From CAZLMG01 sp964560765 (GTDB lineage: Bacteria; Bdellovibrionota_B; Oligoflexia; Oligoflexales; CAZLMG01): 64,000 bases of DNA. Numbering within the stretch: position 1 is the first letter of the stretch; each line of letters starts with the position of its first letter. Below are positions 17,396 to 26,267 of this stretch, in pieces. The stretch is taken from contig CAZLMG010000014.1 of NCBI GenBank assembly GCA_964560765.1, forward strand, positions 41,992-105,991. The letters run 5' to 3'. The notes under the pieces were generated by a model that was not told the DNA's origin, did not search any database, and saw only the letters and a list, made by a program, of their open reading frames with translations. The translations under genes were made by a program, and so were the position numbers.

Positions 17396-18001
17396 TTAAC
17401 TCCTTTGGGAACGCATCGATAAAATGTTGGTGAATGCTGTCACGGAAAAAATCCACAGGAAAGCCGACCCGAACATCACTCCTGAAATGATGGTTAGCCA
17501 ATAGAAGCCTAAACTCACGTAAGCCGCTAGCCACCAGGATATGACATCGGCCCCGGAAGCCAAGAAGCCCGCCAGCATCGCAAGATACAGCCAATGATCA
17601 CGTCGATGGGCAAATGTCAGAGCTAACGCTGCAGCAATGCCGAACAGAAGCCCATAACCAAAAAAGTGCTGGTGGCTCAACTTGGCCAGTCGCAAAGCCG
17701 TGAGGTTGGAAAAGTGATCTGCAGCCATCTCAACACTCTGCACGGTTAGCTTAGCGGTTAAGAGGCCGAATCCCACGTTGCCGGCCAAGAACACAAGGAC
17801 GAGGAGAGATAGAACGTGCCATGGTAGCGCTAGATGCAAAGGCTTTGACTGCACACTCGCTAATCGCTTGGCGATAAACCAGCTAACGGCGAGCAGAATC
17901 CCTGCGATGATTAAGCTGCCCGCGTGTCCAGCCGAAACAGACCAAATCTGGCGTGCGACTTCCTCGAGAGCCTCAGGTTTGTCGAAATTCAGGTTTTCCA
18001 C
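17396..18001 (-). CDS. Inner-membrane protein with His-rich motif, first gene of redox operon
   Basis: A 201-residue membrane protein with about five hydrophobic segments. A conserved-looking LAKLSHQHFFGYGLLFG (residues about 107-123) places two histidines at the start of a membrane helix, as in small membrane-bound b-type-cytochrome-like proteins encoded next to c-type cytochromes. Whether it binds haem cannot be told here. The GTG start has GAGG seven bases upstream. It heads the operon with porin, FMN-like protein and cytochrome c and diverges from the ECF sigma gene across 73 bases, so it is a natural target of that sigma factor. Confidence 0.6.
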   Translation of the reverse strand: MENLNFDKPEALEEVARQIWSVSAGHAGSLIIAGILLAVSWFIAKRLASVQSKPLHLALPWHVLSLLVLVFLAGNVGFGLLTAKLTVQSVEMAADHFSNLTALRLAKLSHQHFFGYGLLFGIAAALALTFAHRRDHWLYLAMLAGFLASGADVISWWLAAYVSLGFYWLTIISGVMFGSAFLWIFSVTAFTNILSMRSQRS

Positions 18002-18035
18002 TTCGCAACCTCGTCAAATTCAGTACAGTAACTAT

Positions 18036-18050
18036 TCCAGGTACTCTGGA
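18036..18050. promoter_or_regulatory. Dyad between ECF sigma gene and redox operon
   Basis: TCCAG-GTACT-CTGGA is a 5+5+5 inverted repeat in the middle of the 73-base divergent intergenic region. It could be an operator shared by both transcripts. It is short, so chance is possible. Confidence 0.3.
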
Positions 18051-18074
18051 TATTCATTTATTCGAGTCGATATC

Positions 18075-18620
18075 ATGGCCGATCCGTCGAAAATCACCAG
18101 CCTCGAAGAGCTGCTTGTTCGCTATGCTGACAGCGACACGGGTGCATTTACCGAATTCTTCAATCGTACGAATCGGTTGGTTTTCAATTATTTGACTCTC
18201 AGGATTGCGAGTCGCGTCGATGCGGAAGACGCGCTTCAAGAAACCTATTTTCGCATTCATCGGTATGTCTCCTCGTTTGATTCGAAGCGCAGCGCGCTTA
18301 CCTGGGTCATGTCCATTGCCCATAACGCCATGGTGGATCAATTTCAGGCGAGGAAGAAATTACTCGGACATGTGGACGTTTCCGTGTTGTCCATTTCCGA
18401 CCAGAGACCAGGGCCTGACCAATTGTCAGAGCTGCGGGATCTAATTGCGACTGCCTGTGGCAATCTCGCATCAGACGAACTACAGATCTTAGCTGACCGA
18501 ATATTTGATGGCGCCAGTTTTGAGGAACTCGCTCAGCAGCGAGGTATGACGGAAGCCAATGCTCGTCAAAAGGTATCGCGGCTTTTGCGTCGGATAAGAG
18601 AGCAGTTTTCCCGAGGGTAA
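18075..18620 (+). CDS. ECF-type RNA polymerase sigma factor
   Basis: A 181-residue sigma-70 family protein of the ECF group. Region 2 covers residues about 10-85: RLVFNYLTLRIASRVDAEDA, LQETYFRIHRYVSSF (the DAxDxxQExF-like core), then ALTWVMSIAHNAMVDQFQARKK. Region 4 covers about 120-178 with ELAQQRGMTEANARQKVSRL as its helix-turn-helix. It would direct RNA polymerase to a small regulon under envelope or redox signals. The start is the ATG at 18075; the frame runs about 100 codons upstream through the divergent gene and is ignored. Its stop lies 8 bases from the convergent membrane-protein gene. No soluble zinc anti-sigma gene follows. Confidence 0.9.
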   Translation: MADPSKITSLEELLVRYADSDTGAFTEFFNRTNRLVFNYLTLRIASRVDAEDALQETYFRIHRYVSSFDSKRSALTWVMSIAHNAMVDQFQARKKLLGHVDVSVLSISDQRPGPDQLSELRDLIATACGNLASDELQILADRIFDGASFEELAQQRGMTEANARQKVSRLLRRIREQFSRG

Positions 18621-18628
18621 CTCCGCCG

Positions 18629-19141
18629 CTATGACCCATGATCAGCCTCCGTGCGTAAGTCCCATGTAGGAGCCGTGGCATATAGCAGCTGCGCTAAGAG
18701 CTTCGCTGCTAGCAACGCGCCAGCCAGCCAGGCCAGAACGGCCAGAATGCCTGTATTATGTGTGCCGATCGCCGCCAACACAGTGCCCAAAATGGCAAAT
18801 AGGATCACGAACGCCTGCCAGCGCTTGTTCATGATGGCCTTGAACTGAATGGGGCTACAAAACACAAAGCGCAGCATAGCCATGGGCAAAGCCGCGAACA
18901 GTATTCCACAAATCAGTGCACATGCGATATCGCCGGTATGATGATGCAGGGATTGATTGAAAGCATCAGCAAAACCAGAAAGGCCTAGACCAAACTGTCC
19001 ACAGATGAACAGCGATGTCATGCCGCCCATAAGTGATGCAGCTGCGATCTTGCCGAAAGTGGCACCCCAGGCAGGCTCCAAATCACGCATGATACGCGAC
19101 AGGATTCGCTCTTGGAGTGCCTTTGGAACATGCATGAGCAT
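18629..19141 (-). CDS. Membrane protein, candidate anti-sigma or metal-related
   Basis: A 170-residue protein: a cytoplasmic N-terminal stretch VPKALQERILSRIMRDLEPAW, then about four to five membrane helices with a HHHTGD loop between the first two. The layout (short amphipathic N-terminal helix, then only membrane helices) resembles integral-membrane anti-sigma factors such as NrsF/DUF1109, but I cannot confirm the family. It is transcribed with the upstream small exported protein (10-base gap) and converges on the ECF sigma gene. AAAGG precedes the ATG. An alternative is a transport or metal-handling membrane protein, given the histidines and the neighbour. Confidence 0.45.
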   Translation of the reverse strand: MLMHVPKALQERILSRIMRDLEPAWGATFGKIAAASLMGGMTSLFICGQFGLGLSGFADAFNQSLHHHTGDIACALICGILFAALPMAMLRFVFCSPIQFKAIMNKRWQAFVILFAILGTVLAAIGTHNTGILAVLAWLAGALLAAKLLAQLLYATAPTWDLRTEADHGS

Positions 19142-19151
19142 TGTCAGCCTT

Positions 19152-19556
19152 TCAATGCATGGGCTTACTAAAACTCAGCGGCAGAGTGTAGCGAGCGGGA
19201 ATTCCCTTTTCCCCTTGGCGAATTGCCAGAACTTCTAAAACGCCGCTGTCCAGTTTGCTGCCTTTGGGAATATCACAGGAATAGTATTCGGCCCGTGGCT
19301 TGCACGGAATCTCGATTGCGGTATTGCCCTGGATCAACCTTACAATGACGGATGAATCGCCTGTCGTGGGATTCTTGAAGGAGATATCTAGTAGGTATAC
19401 CTTTAGCTCTTCGGCACCAGGGACGACCTCCGTATGGAAGCCCCCAGGCATTTGGATATACCCTTTGTGTGGGCCGGGCTTATCGGAGCCATGGGCGAAC
19501 GCATGAGGTGCCGCGGTCAGGCTTAACATGGCTAGAATATTGAATATTTTACGCAT
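19152..19556 (-). CDS. Small exported protein with His/Met-rich start, possibly copper-related
   Basis: A 134-residue periplasmic protein with signal peptide (MRKIFNILAMLSLTAAPHAFA). Its mature start HGSDKPGPHKGYIQMPGGFH holds three His and a Met in a pattern (HG...GPH.G....GGFH.E) seen in periplasmic proteins associated with heavy-metal efflux. The rest is a beta-sandwich-like domain with two cysteines (IPCKP, YSCDIP). The ATG at 19556 has GAGG seven bases upstream; upstream in-frame ATGs lack such a site. It is followed 10 bases later by the membrane protein gene. Metal binding is inference from residues only. Confidence 0.55.
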   Translation of the reverse strand: MRKIFNILAMLSLTAAPHAFAHGSDKPGPHKGYIQMPGGFHTEVVPGAEELKVYLLDISFKNPTTGDSSVIVRLIQGNTAIEIPCKPRAEYYSCDIPKGSKLDSGVLEVLAIRQGEKGIPARYTLPLSFSKPMH

Positions 19557-19639
19557 CCAGGGCCTCGTTGTTGACAGGTGTTTCATAAGATCCATCGCAT
19601 TGTGTACTGCTGGGCGGGGGCGAATGTGACAAGGGACAC

Positions 19640-19678
19640 AAAAAAAGTCCTTGGCCCGGGTACACAGGGCTCAAGGAC
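19640..19678 (-). terminator. Rho-independent terminator after the M6 protease gene
   Basis: Read on the minus strand, GTCCTTGAGCCC pairs with GGGCCAAGGAC (one bulged base) around an eight-base loop and is followed at once by seven T. It lies about 60 bases after the stop of the gene ending at 19740 and would end that transcript. Confidence 0.85.
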
Positions 19679-19739
19679 AGTCAGACGGTCTTTCGAAGCA
19701 GGTAGCTAAACCTAGGTGCGCCCGCAATTGTCGCTGGCT

Positions 19740-22715
19740 TTATTCCCAGTTGATCAGCACTTTTGCGCGCGGTTGTCGCAATACGAAGTCGTCTGCGTCT
19801 GGCTCCTGGCTGTTGCCGTATAACTTTAGAATTCGCTCTGCTGGCTTTGCCACGGTAAAGCGCAGACCTGAGGGCTCAACGCGCACGATGTCTCCCTTCC
19901 GGTGCGCAGGCAACTCGGGCAATGCCCGGCGTGCAGAGAATTCAGAAACAGGATTCGCGGCTGGAACCTGTGCAGTCATCTCTTGATCTAGAATCAGAGT
20001 GCCTTTTTCGTTCTTAAATACCTGATAGGGCTTAAAGGGCTCCGCCTCTTTCGGGCGAAACGTCGAAAGGCCTGTGCGAATGGCGCTGACGTTCCGATAG
20101 GGTTCGCCGATAGACGCTAAGTTATAACGGTCGGTCGGCAAAATCTCGTTAAACCATTCGCGGCGATAACGCAGCGCTTTTCCTTCGTGTGTGACTCCAC
20201 GCATGGCGTCCATCTCGGCGCCGGAGTTTTGACAGTCAGGGGCAGCACCGCTCAAGTAGGTTTCGTAAGCCGTGTGGCCATAGCAAATGAAGAGATCTCG
20301 CTGCTCCTTCACGATAGCTTTGAAATCCTCCTCGCCATCCCGGTAAAATCCCTTTTCGTCTTTTAAGCTGGGGTCGGCAAATACACCAGGCAGATTCATG
20401 TCGCGTACTTCAGGATTTACCACCAACAAGTATCCCTTGCTGTCCTGAACGCTGGCGCTATTCGACGTGCGGTTGAATTTGGCGTTGAAATACCAGACGA
20501 GAACTCCTGGCTGATACTGCGGTTGAAGGACTCGAAACCTATCAGACAGTGAGCCTTCACCTGTCAGAAACAGGGATTGATTTCCTCCGTCGATGTTGCG
20601 GTCCATGTTATACGAAGCTTCTGACTTTCCGATGCGATACTCGGCTTGCGGATCTCGGTACTCCATCAGATAAAATTGCTGATATCGCTTTTCAACTTGA
20701 CCTTGGTGCAATAGGACGAACTCGCCGAGTCCTTCATTTTGACCCGATTCGAAATCCCATGTTTTGCCGCCGAACTGCAGGTTATCGACGACTACTCCGA
20801 ACTCCGTATAACCCGCATCCGTTGTGTAGCGGATTTCGAACGCAACCTCTCTTCCTCTCCAGGCACCCAAATCATAGCTCTTTGTGATCCAGGTGGGGGA
20901 CTGGCAGACTGCCTTACCTTCGGCGAACTCTTTCTTTTCTTCTTCCGTAATTTGGCCGGCTATCTTCTTCGTCCTTAACTCCAGAACGCGCGTTGCTGGA
21001 CATGCAGTATTCTGCTCGGAAAGTGTGTCGTGGTTGTCGTCTCCGGATACGGTCCGAAGTTTGTCTATCGTTTCGTTCTGCACTTTTACTTCGCCTATGT
21101 CGTAATCGGTGATCACCTTGATGTCCACGTCGTTGCCGTCAAAGTTTGTTTCGGTTTCAATGTGGTAAATGGTGTCGAATTTGAGTGTTGCATCTCCGTC
21201 CATGGGCACTTGCAGCTTCAAGGTGAAAGCTCGGCTTCCGCCATCGAAACGGTCTGAATACGCAGCATATTTTCCATGCGCCGGCGACACTTCAGTTACC
21301 TTTACCTGTTCCTCGGACGGATCCGTCAAAACAACGAGGGAACGATAGACCGGCTCACCAAACTCGGGTGTCGTAGAAACGACGTCGTACTTATGCAGCA
21401 CGTCCCCCACGAGCTCTTCGCTGTATTGGGGGCCTTCGTAATTATTTGACTCTTCGCGTTGAGCCTTTGACACGAAACTATAGGCGCCAAGGTACGCTGA
21501 TTTCTTTTCTCCGGGTTGAACAATCTTTGGCGAAAGCCAGCCAAGACTGAGTTTGCTATATGATGAAAGCTCTTGCGCTTGGAGTTCTGCATTATGGGCC
21601 ATCAGCTCCCACTCGCCTACGGAGTTCTCGCCGCTAGAGGCATACACATCCGGCAAACTGAGTGAGTGCCCGAACTCGTGAAAGAACGTGGATCGATCTG
21701 AGAACTCGGACTGCATGTTGTAATCGAGGGCGAAAACCTCATCGGTGATTTTCAGGCCGTTGAATGATGGTCGTTCCTCGCCTTCAATGGCTGGACCCGT
21801 GTGACTATACCTTGGGTGATCTGCTGCCAAAGAGATTGACCAGCGGTGCGGCCAAATTCGGTTGAAGCACTCGATGGCTGCCGCCTGCCTTGGTCCAGGT
21901 GGTACCTCGGCAGACGCCGGCCTCTTTCCGTCTGGATCAAAAGATCGCTGGCACGCGGCTTGGCTCTTGCCCGCATAGATCAGGACGACTGCATCCAAGA
22001 ATCCATCTGGCTCGTAATACTGTTGATCGTTATCATAGTCGCCCAAGTCCCAACGATCGAAGCTGCTCCACCAATCGGGATCTGACTCAACTTCCTGCAA
22101 TTTAAGTAGAGCGTCGACGACCAGTCCACGTGCATCTTTATCGCTCGTACCTGTTACAGCTTCGCCATAGGCCGCCATTGGTTTATCAACGGTCACGGGT
22201 GCCATGACCTGGCCTTTGACCTGGAAAGCGCCCATTGACGCGTGTTTGAAATACTGGGACATCGAATCTCCGTGATCCCCAAAAAGATAATCTTGGGCTG
22301 GTATCTCGCCCCTTTTATCCGGAGTGAAAAACTCGGGTCGCGCAAAGGATACATCGGCAAATTGCACGGGAATGACCATGACTCGATACTGCCCGACCAG
22401 CGGATAGAGTTTGGTGTGATCGCCCATGGCATGTGCCATAACACGGGTGTTGGCCCCGACCAGGCCGCCCGTTAGTCGCTTGTCGCGCAATTTCCGGTCG
22501 ACGGCGTTGACGTGTGTGGCGAGTGCTTTGCGCTCCGTAGCATCTTCGGGCAGCTTGTTGATTTTTGCCTGTTGTTCGGCAACGTAATCAGCAACGCCCC
22601 CCAGACCGTCGCGCTTTTGAGGGGATGAGGGCTGCCGGCAGGCGGATGCCGAAATCACCATAATAGCAACCGTAAAGCTCCAAAGGCCCGCGTGATAGAA
22701 ATTTCGATGCTTCAC
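19740..22715 (-). CDS. M6 family (immune-inhibitor-A-like) metalloprotease lipoprotein
   Basis: A 991-residue secreted zinc metalloprotease. The N-terminus ends in VISASAC (lipobox Cys26), so it is probably lipid-anchored and surface-exposed. The M6 domain spans about residues 100-480 and carries the zinc site HEFGH (346-350) followed by SLSLPDVY, like HExxHxxGxxD with Asp356. A conserved IWPHRW lies before it. The remaining half has jelly-roll and Ig-like beta domains, typical of InhA-like proteases, with acidic calcium-like stretches (DNDQQYYEPDG, NFDGNDVDIK). Known M6 enzymes degrade host proteins. The start is GTG with GGGGGAT upstream. It is a single-gene unit with a strong terminator. 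Identification is firm; the substrate is unknown. Confidence 0.9.
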   Translation of the reverse strand: MKHRNFYHAGLWSFTVAIMVISASACRQPSSPQKRDGLGGVADYVAEQQAKINKLPEDATERKALATHVNAVDRKLRDKRLTGGLVGANTRVMAHAMGDHTKLYPLVGQYRVMVIPVQFADVSFARPEFFTPDKRGEIPAQDYLFGDHGDSMSQYFKHASMGAFQVKGQVMAPVTVDKPMAAYGEAVTGTSDKDARGLVVDALLKLQEVESDPDWWSSFDRWDLGDYDNDQQYYEPDGFLDAVVLIYAGKSQAACQRSFDPDGKRPASAEVPPGPRQAAAIECFNRIWPHRWSISLAADHPRYSHTGPAIEGEERPSFNGLKITDEVFALDYNMQSEFSDRSTFFHEFGHSLSLPDVYASSGENSVGEWELMAHNAELQAQELSSYSKLSLGWLSPKIVQPGEKKSAYLGAYSFVSKAQREESNNYEGPQYSEELVGDVLHKYDVVSTTPEFGEPVYRSLVVLTDPSEEQVKVTEVSPAHGKYAAYSDRFDGGSRAFTLKLQVPMDGDATLKFDTIYHIETETNFDGNDVDIKVITDYDIGEVKVQNETIDKLRTVSGDDNHDTLSEQNTACPATRVLELRTKKIAGQITEEEKKEFAEGKAVCQSPTWITKSYDLGAWRGREVAFEIRYTTDAGYTEFGVVVDNLQFGGKTWDFESGQNEGLGEFVLLHQGQVEKRYQQFYLMEYRDPQAEYRIGKSEASYNMDRNIDGGNQSLFLTGEGSLSDRFRVLQPQYQPGVLVWYFNAKFNRTSNSASVQDSKGYLLVVNPEVRDMNLPGVFADPSLKDEKGFYRDGEEDFKAIVKEQRDLFICYGHTAYETYLSGAAPDCQNSGAEMDAMRGVTHEGKALRYRREWFNEILPTDRYNLASIGEPYRNVSAIRTGLSTFRPKEAEPFKPYQVFKNEKGTLILDQEMTAQVPAANPVSEFSARRALPELPAHRKGDIVRVEPSGLRFTVAKPAERILKLYGNSQEPDADDFVLRQPRAKVLINWE

Positions 22716-23248
22716 CTGATCCCCCGTTTTTCGAATCGATTCTCTGGCTCGGCCAAAGTGACTGCCAATGACTGATGAATCCTGAGGTGCAAAGCAAAAC
22801 CGCGGCCATGTGCTAACTCATCATATTCAAAGGAAAGTTGAGGCTAGTGCGGCGAAACGACGGATTCAATTTGCGACCAGCTGCAGTGGGCTATGCGGGA
22901 ATCGGTAGAGCAATGGCACCATCGTCAGCTCGTAAAGCCTCTTGGCGATTTTTCGCTGAAATTAGCTTGGATTAGGCATTCCTGGCCCGTAACGCGGGCG
23001 CGAGTTCCCCTAGCATTTTTCTGGCAAACCGGATTCGACTTTACTTTCGGTGGGTTATGCGTCCTGCGAGGTAACTTTCGTCGTGTCCGACTGCGCCTTG
23101 GACGCAATAAGGTGGTGTCGAGGGCCGCCGGTGTCGGGCGAATTCACATGCCATATCGATTAGTTGCAATCATGCCGGGGAGAGAGGTGTGTGACTTGCA
23201 TCCTTAACAGAGAGAACCCAGCTCTATACGTTACGCGAGGAGTCCCAG
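22716..23248. other. Intergenic region before the Hint-pilin operon
   Basis: About 0.53 kb that must hold the promoters of the M6 protease (leftward) and the pilin-like operon (rightward). An open frame of 104 codons at 22893-23207 on the plus strand shows no family resemblance and no clear ribosome site. I see no repeats or RNA gene. Confidence 0.4.
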
Positions 23249-24772
23249 ATGATAACGGGCATTGGCGCCTGCACGGGCGGCGAATGGTACAAAAGCCAGC
23301 GGGGATCGGCGCTGCTCGGATCAACGATCCTCGCCGGCGGCGCGCTAACAGCAGCCATGTTTATGCAAACCAAGACGATGTATCACGCGGAGTCCCAATC
23401 ACGGTCGACACTTCAGCATGGCATGATTGGCCTTACCAAAAGCGCTCTGGAGACTACCGAGCAGCTAATCAATGCGCTGGATGTCAGCGAGAGGCCCTTC
23501 TTCTATGTTGAGCGCGGTGGCGCCAACTTCCAGGTTTCGCCAAATCTTAGCCCCTATCTGCAGCAAGTCTATCGACATGCGGCGAATCATCAGTTTACGT
23601 TTCGGCATTGTGCATCGATGACCCCTGCGATGACGGATAGTATCTTTCGGACGGGTTCGACGATGCCCACAGATGCTTCTTGCTCGGCTTGGATCACGAC
23701 CACGGTGGTGATTGTCCGAATTGCTGATGAACATGTGATCGCCAAAGCGACATCCTCACTTTTGCATCGGGGGCGCGATGTTACTTACAAAATTTCTGCC
23801 AAGTTGAAGCGCACGCATGTGCCTATGAATAACTGTCCCTGGGTTGATCCCGCAGACTATAAACGACTTCATCCTGATTATGTGGGTGAGATACCAGGAC
23901 TCATATCGAATGGCCGCACCGTGACGGTATGGACTGCGCGTTATCTGCCGAATTCGTCATATAGCGCGGTCACGAACACAGTGCATTTTAACTTTTGGAC
24001 CTTTAATGGAGAGAATGCCGATCACCTCTTTAGCACGTACCGGTGGGATCAGTTTTACAATGCTTATCCAGGATACGTCGGTAATGTGACGACGCATTTG
24101 ATGGCCGGCCATGACGACGTGGCTGCTAACTACGTGAAGGACAAGCCAGGATTCGTCCGCGGGAACTACATTTGGAATGGTGGCTGGAATCATAGGTTCT
24201 ACATAACGATTCATAATCCCAACGGTAACTGCTCCCTGTCTCTGACTCGCATATCTGGTAGCCCTCCCGGCCAGCGTAATGGTGGCTGCTTTTCCGAGAA
24301 CACCCAGATCCGGTTAGCCAATGGCAAGGATGTTTCTGTGCAAGACTTGAAGTTGGGAGATCGAGTCTACAATCCCGTCTCCAAGAGCGCTGCGCTAGTA
24401 TATGGCGTGGTGGCGGGTCCTGAAGAGAAGTCTATGCTTCGACTCGGAACGAATGGCCGTCTCGTCACCATCACGGATGAGCATCCGATGTTGACTCGTC
24501 GTGGCCTGCTGCCAGCGCGGCAAGTCAAGCCGGACGACGAACTCTTCTGTGAGGCGCGATACTGGTGCTCCATCGAATCCCTGGAGTGGCTACCTGTAAA
24601 GACCATGACTGTCTACAACGTGTCGCTGATGGCAAATTCGGATGATGCTCGCGATCACTTCTTGCTCGCAGATGGCGTACCGGCTGGAGACTTGTACCTA
24701 CAGAAGCAGCTGGCATCGGGCGCCACTCCGCAACTCAACATCGCAACTGAAGAGAATATGAGGCTCCCATGA
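23249..24772 (+). CDS. PilX-like minor pilin fused to a C-terminal Hint domain
   Basis: A 507-residue protein, first of three coupled genes. Residues 17-45 (QRGSALLGSTILAGGALTAA, then MF) form one hydrophobic helix like the N-terminus of PilX-type minor pilins; the Glu5 of true pilins is missing. Residues 100-345 are an unrecognised Trp/Tyr/His-rich domain with repeated NGG-type turns. Residues 347-482 are a Hint domain as in inteins and hedgehog proteins: Cys347 right after NGG (CFSENTQIRLANG), LKLGDRVYN, the T-x-x-H block TDEHPML (409-415), and a closing DHFLLADGVPAGD. No endonuclease and no final HN/Cys for splicing are seen, so autocatalytic cleavage or ester formation at Cys347 is more likely than splicing. 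GCGAGGAG precedes the ATG. Confidence 0.75.
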   Translation: MITGIGACTGGEWYKSQRGSALLGSTILAGGALTAAMFMQTKTMYHAESQSRSTLQHGMIGLTKSALETTEQLINALDVSERPFFYVERGGANFQVSPNLSPYLQQVYRHAANHQFTFRHCASMTPAMTDSIFRTGSTMPTDASCSAWITTTVVIVRIADEHVIAKATSSLLHRGRDVTYKISAKLKRTHVPMNNCPWVDPADYKRLHPDYVGEIPGLISNGRTVTVWTARYLPNSSYSAVTNTVHFNFWTFNGENADHLFSTYRWDQFYNAYPGYVGNVTTHLMAGHDDVAANYVKDKPGFVRGNYIWNGGWNHRFYITIHNPNGNCSLSLTRISGSPPGQRNGGCFSENTQIRLANGKDVSVQDLKLGDRVYNPVSKSAALVYGVVAGPEEKSMLRLGTNGRLVTITDEHPMLTRRGLLPARQVKPDDELFCEARYWCSIESLEWLPVKTMTVYNVSLMANSDDARDHFLLADGVPAGDLYLQKQLASGATPQLNIATEENMRLP

Positions 24773-25500
24773 ATTGGCAGACTAACGAACGGGGCGCATT
24801 AAGCTTGGGTGGGACGATGCTGGCGGCAGCGAGCATCACCTCAGCCTATCTGGTGATGAACTCCAGCATCATTGATGATCTAAGGTTGATGGCCAAATTT
24901 GAGCACGCATCTGAGATCGATAGCATCGAGCACTCGGTGATGGCAGATGTCTTTCGCCGGATGGGGGGACTCGCCGAAGAGCTTGGGATGGGCCTCTGCA
25001 CCATGACAAATTATTTGGAGTTGCGCGAAAAGTTACATAGCGACTTAGGTTCAGATCGCTTTCAATTGCAGCTCATCACCGACGCAGCACCTATTGGCAC
25101 CATTCCGCAGGAGGTGCTAAGTCGTTGCGCGCTGAATACGGTTAACAAGGTGCAGGCATTAGATCCAAGTCAAGGGGGCGGTGAGCCACAGATGATCAAT
25201 ATCTGTGCCGAGCGCGGCCTGTATGCATGCTTCATGGTTTCGCCTGCGGGTGCAGATCCTCAGCCCTTTCTCGCCACCAACCATGTGCTGGTAGAAATGC
25301 GGTATTTTTTGCAGGACCTCGACTCGGGACTTGAAATTGACTTTGCCGCCTACAACGACAATGCCACAAGAAATCGCCAGGGATACACTTACTATGCCCT
25401 GCATTTTGCTAAGAAGACTGGATTGGCGTCGCAGAAGGCAGCGGCGATTCGCACGGGCATATTGCGTGGCCGATCCAAGCCCCTGCAAGAGGAACAATGA
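24769..25500 (+). CDS. PilX-like minor pilin-type protein
   Basis: A 243-residue protein with a single N-terminal hydrophobic helix after a short charged leader (ERGALSLGGTMLAAASIT). It has the same RG-x-A-L pattern as the upstream Hint fusion and as PilX-type minor pilins, but lacks the canonical Glu5. The remainder is a mostly helical then beta domain with four cysteines (LCTM, RCAL, ICAE, ACFM) that may pair. Its ATG overlaps the upstream stop by four bases and its own stop overlaps the next start, so the three proteins are probably made in fixed ratio and assemble together in a type IV pilus or type II-like pseudopilus tip. Confidence 0.6.
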   Translation: MNWQTNERGALSLGGTMLAAASITSAYLVMNSSIIDDLRLMAKFEHASEIDSIEHSVMADVFRRMGGLAEELGMGLCTMTNYLELREKLHSDLGSDRFQLQLITDAAPIGTIPQEVLSRCALNTVNKVQALDPSQGGGEPQMINICAERGLYACFMVSPAGADPQPFLATNHVLVEMRYFLQDLDSGLEIDFAAYNDNATRNRQGYTYYALHFAKKTGLASQKAAAIRTGILRGRSKPLQEEQ

Positions 25501-26267
25501 TGAATAGGCGTCAAATCCCACCCTCTGCGCAGTCAGGGATGACACTCGTGGAACTCGTGATGGCGTCGGCGTTGCTCATCCTCGTTGCCGTCTGGGCACA
25601 CGATTGGTACTTGCGCGGAATGCAGCTGATGGCCGCTAGCGACGCTCGCAAGGAGTCCATTCAAGGCATGCGTTCCTTGGGGCACCGATTGGACAAGGAG
25701 TTTGCCATGGCCACTGTGGATGCTAGTGTGCTGGCCGAACATGTTTTCAGCACGAGTCCGCTGATCCGCATTAAGTATTTGCACCTCGATAGCGCGGGTG
25801 TCGAGAGCCAGCGAATGGTGGTCTATGATACCGTCTGCGCCTTCACGGTCGATTCGGCAATAAGTGGCTCTGGCGTCAGCGTGCAGATACCGCTTTTGAA
25901 TTTGCCGTGCGTGCAGGGCACTCACTGCGCCTGGGCCACGCAAACATTGGCCGTGCGCCGACGTGCTTACCACGGCTGGAATATGCAGCCGGATTCGCTG
26001 CAGGGCACTCGCTGTTTTCCCGACAACTTTGCTGTCAGTGAAAGCGGTGGCTGCGTTGCGCGTACAACCGTTTACAACCGATCGCAACAGCTCCAGGGCG
26101 CAGCACTCTGTGCCAGTGCCCCGGCCTCGCATGCAGGTGCAAAGGCTTACGTACAACTTTCAAGTTTTTTCCTTGGCGAAAGCGGTAAAGTGATTGGACT
26201 AGACCACGAAGTGTCTCTCGTCAGGACGCACGGCCATGCGGACTTAACTTATATCGATGTCCAATAG
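25497..26267 (+). CDS. PilW/PilJ-like minor pilin with prepilin signal
   Basis: A 256-residue type IV pilin-like protein. It has a genuine class III signal: SAQSG/MTLVELVMASALLILVA, with the cleavage glycine, Glu at +5 and a hydrophobic helix, as processed and methylated by PilD. The length and the Cys-bearing C-terminal domain (TVCAF, LPCVQ, HCAWA, RCFPD, GCVAR, LCASA) resemble PilW-type minor pilins. GAGGAACA precedes overlapping ATG codons; the gene is translationally coupled to the one before. It supplies the main evidence that this operon belongs to a pilus or pseudopilus. The major pilin-like gene lies elsewhere in the window at 46681. Confidence 0.75.
   Translation: MMNRRQIPPSAQSGMTLVELVMASALLILVAVWAHDWYLRGMQLMAASDARKESIQGMRSLGHRLDKEFAMATVDASVLAEHVFSTSPLIRIKYLHLDSAGVESQRMVVYDTVCAFTVDSAISGSGVSVQIPLLNLPCVQGTHCAWATQTLAVRRRAYHGWNMQPDSLQGTRCFPDNFAVSESGGCVARTTVYNRSQQLQGAALCASAPASHAGAKAYVQLSSFFLGESGKVIGLDHEVSLVRTHGHADLTYIDVQ

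Noticed and set aside
22893..23207. Possible 104-residue gene before the Hint-pilin operon
   Set aside because: The composition looks non-coding, with no ribosome site and no similarity to any family I know.
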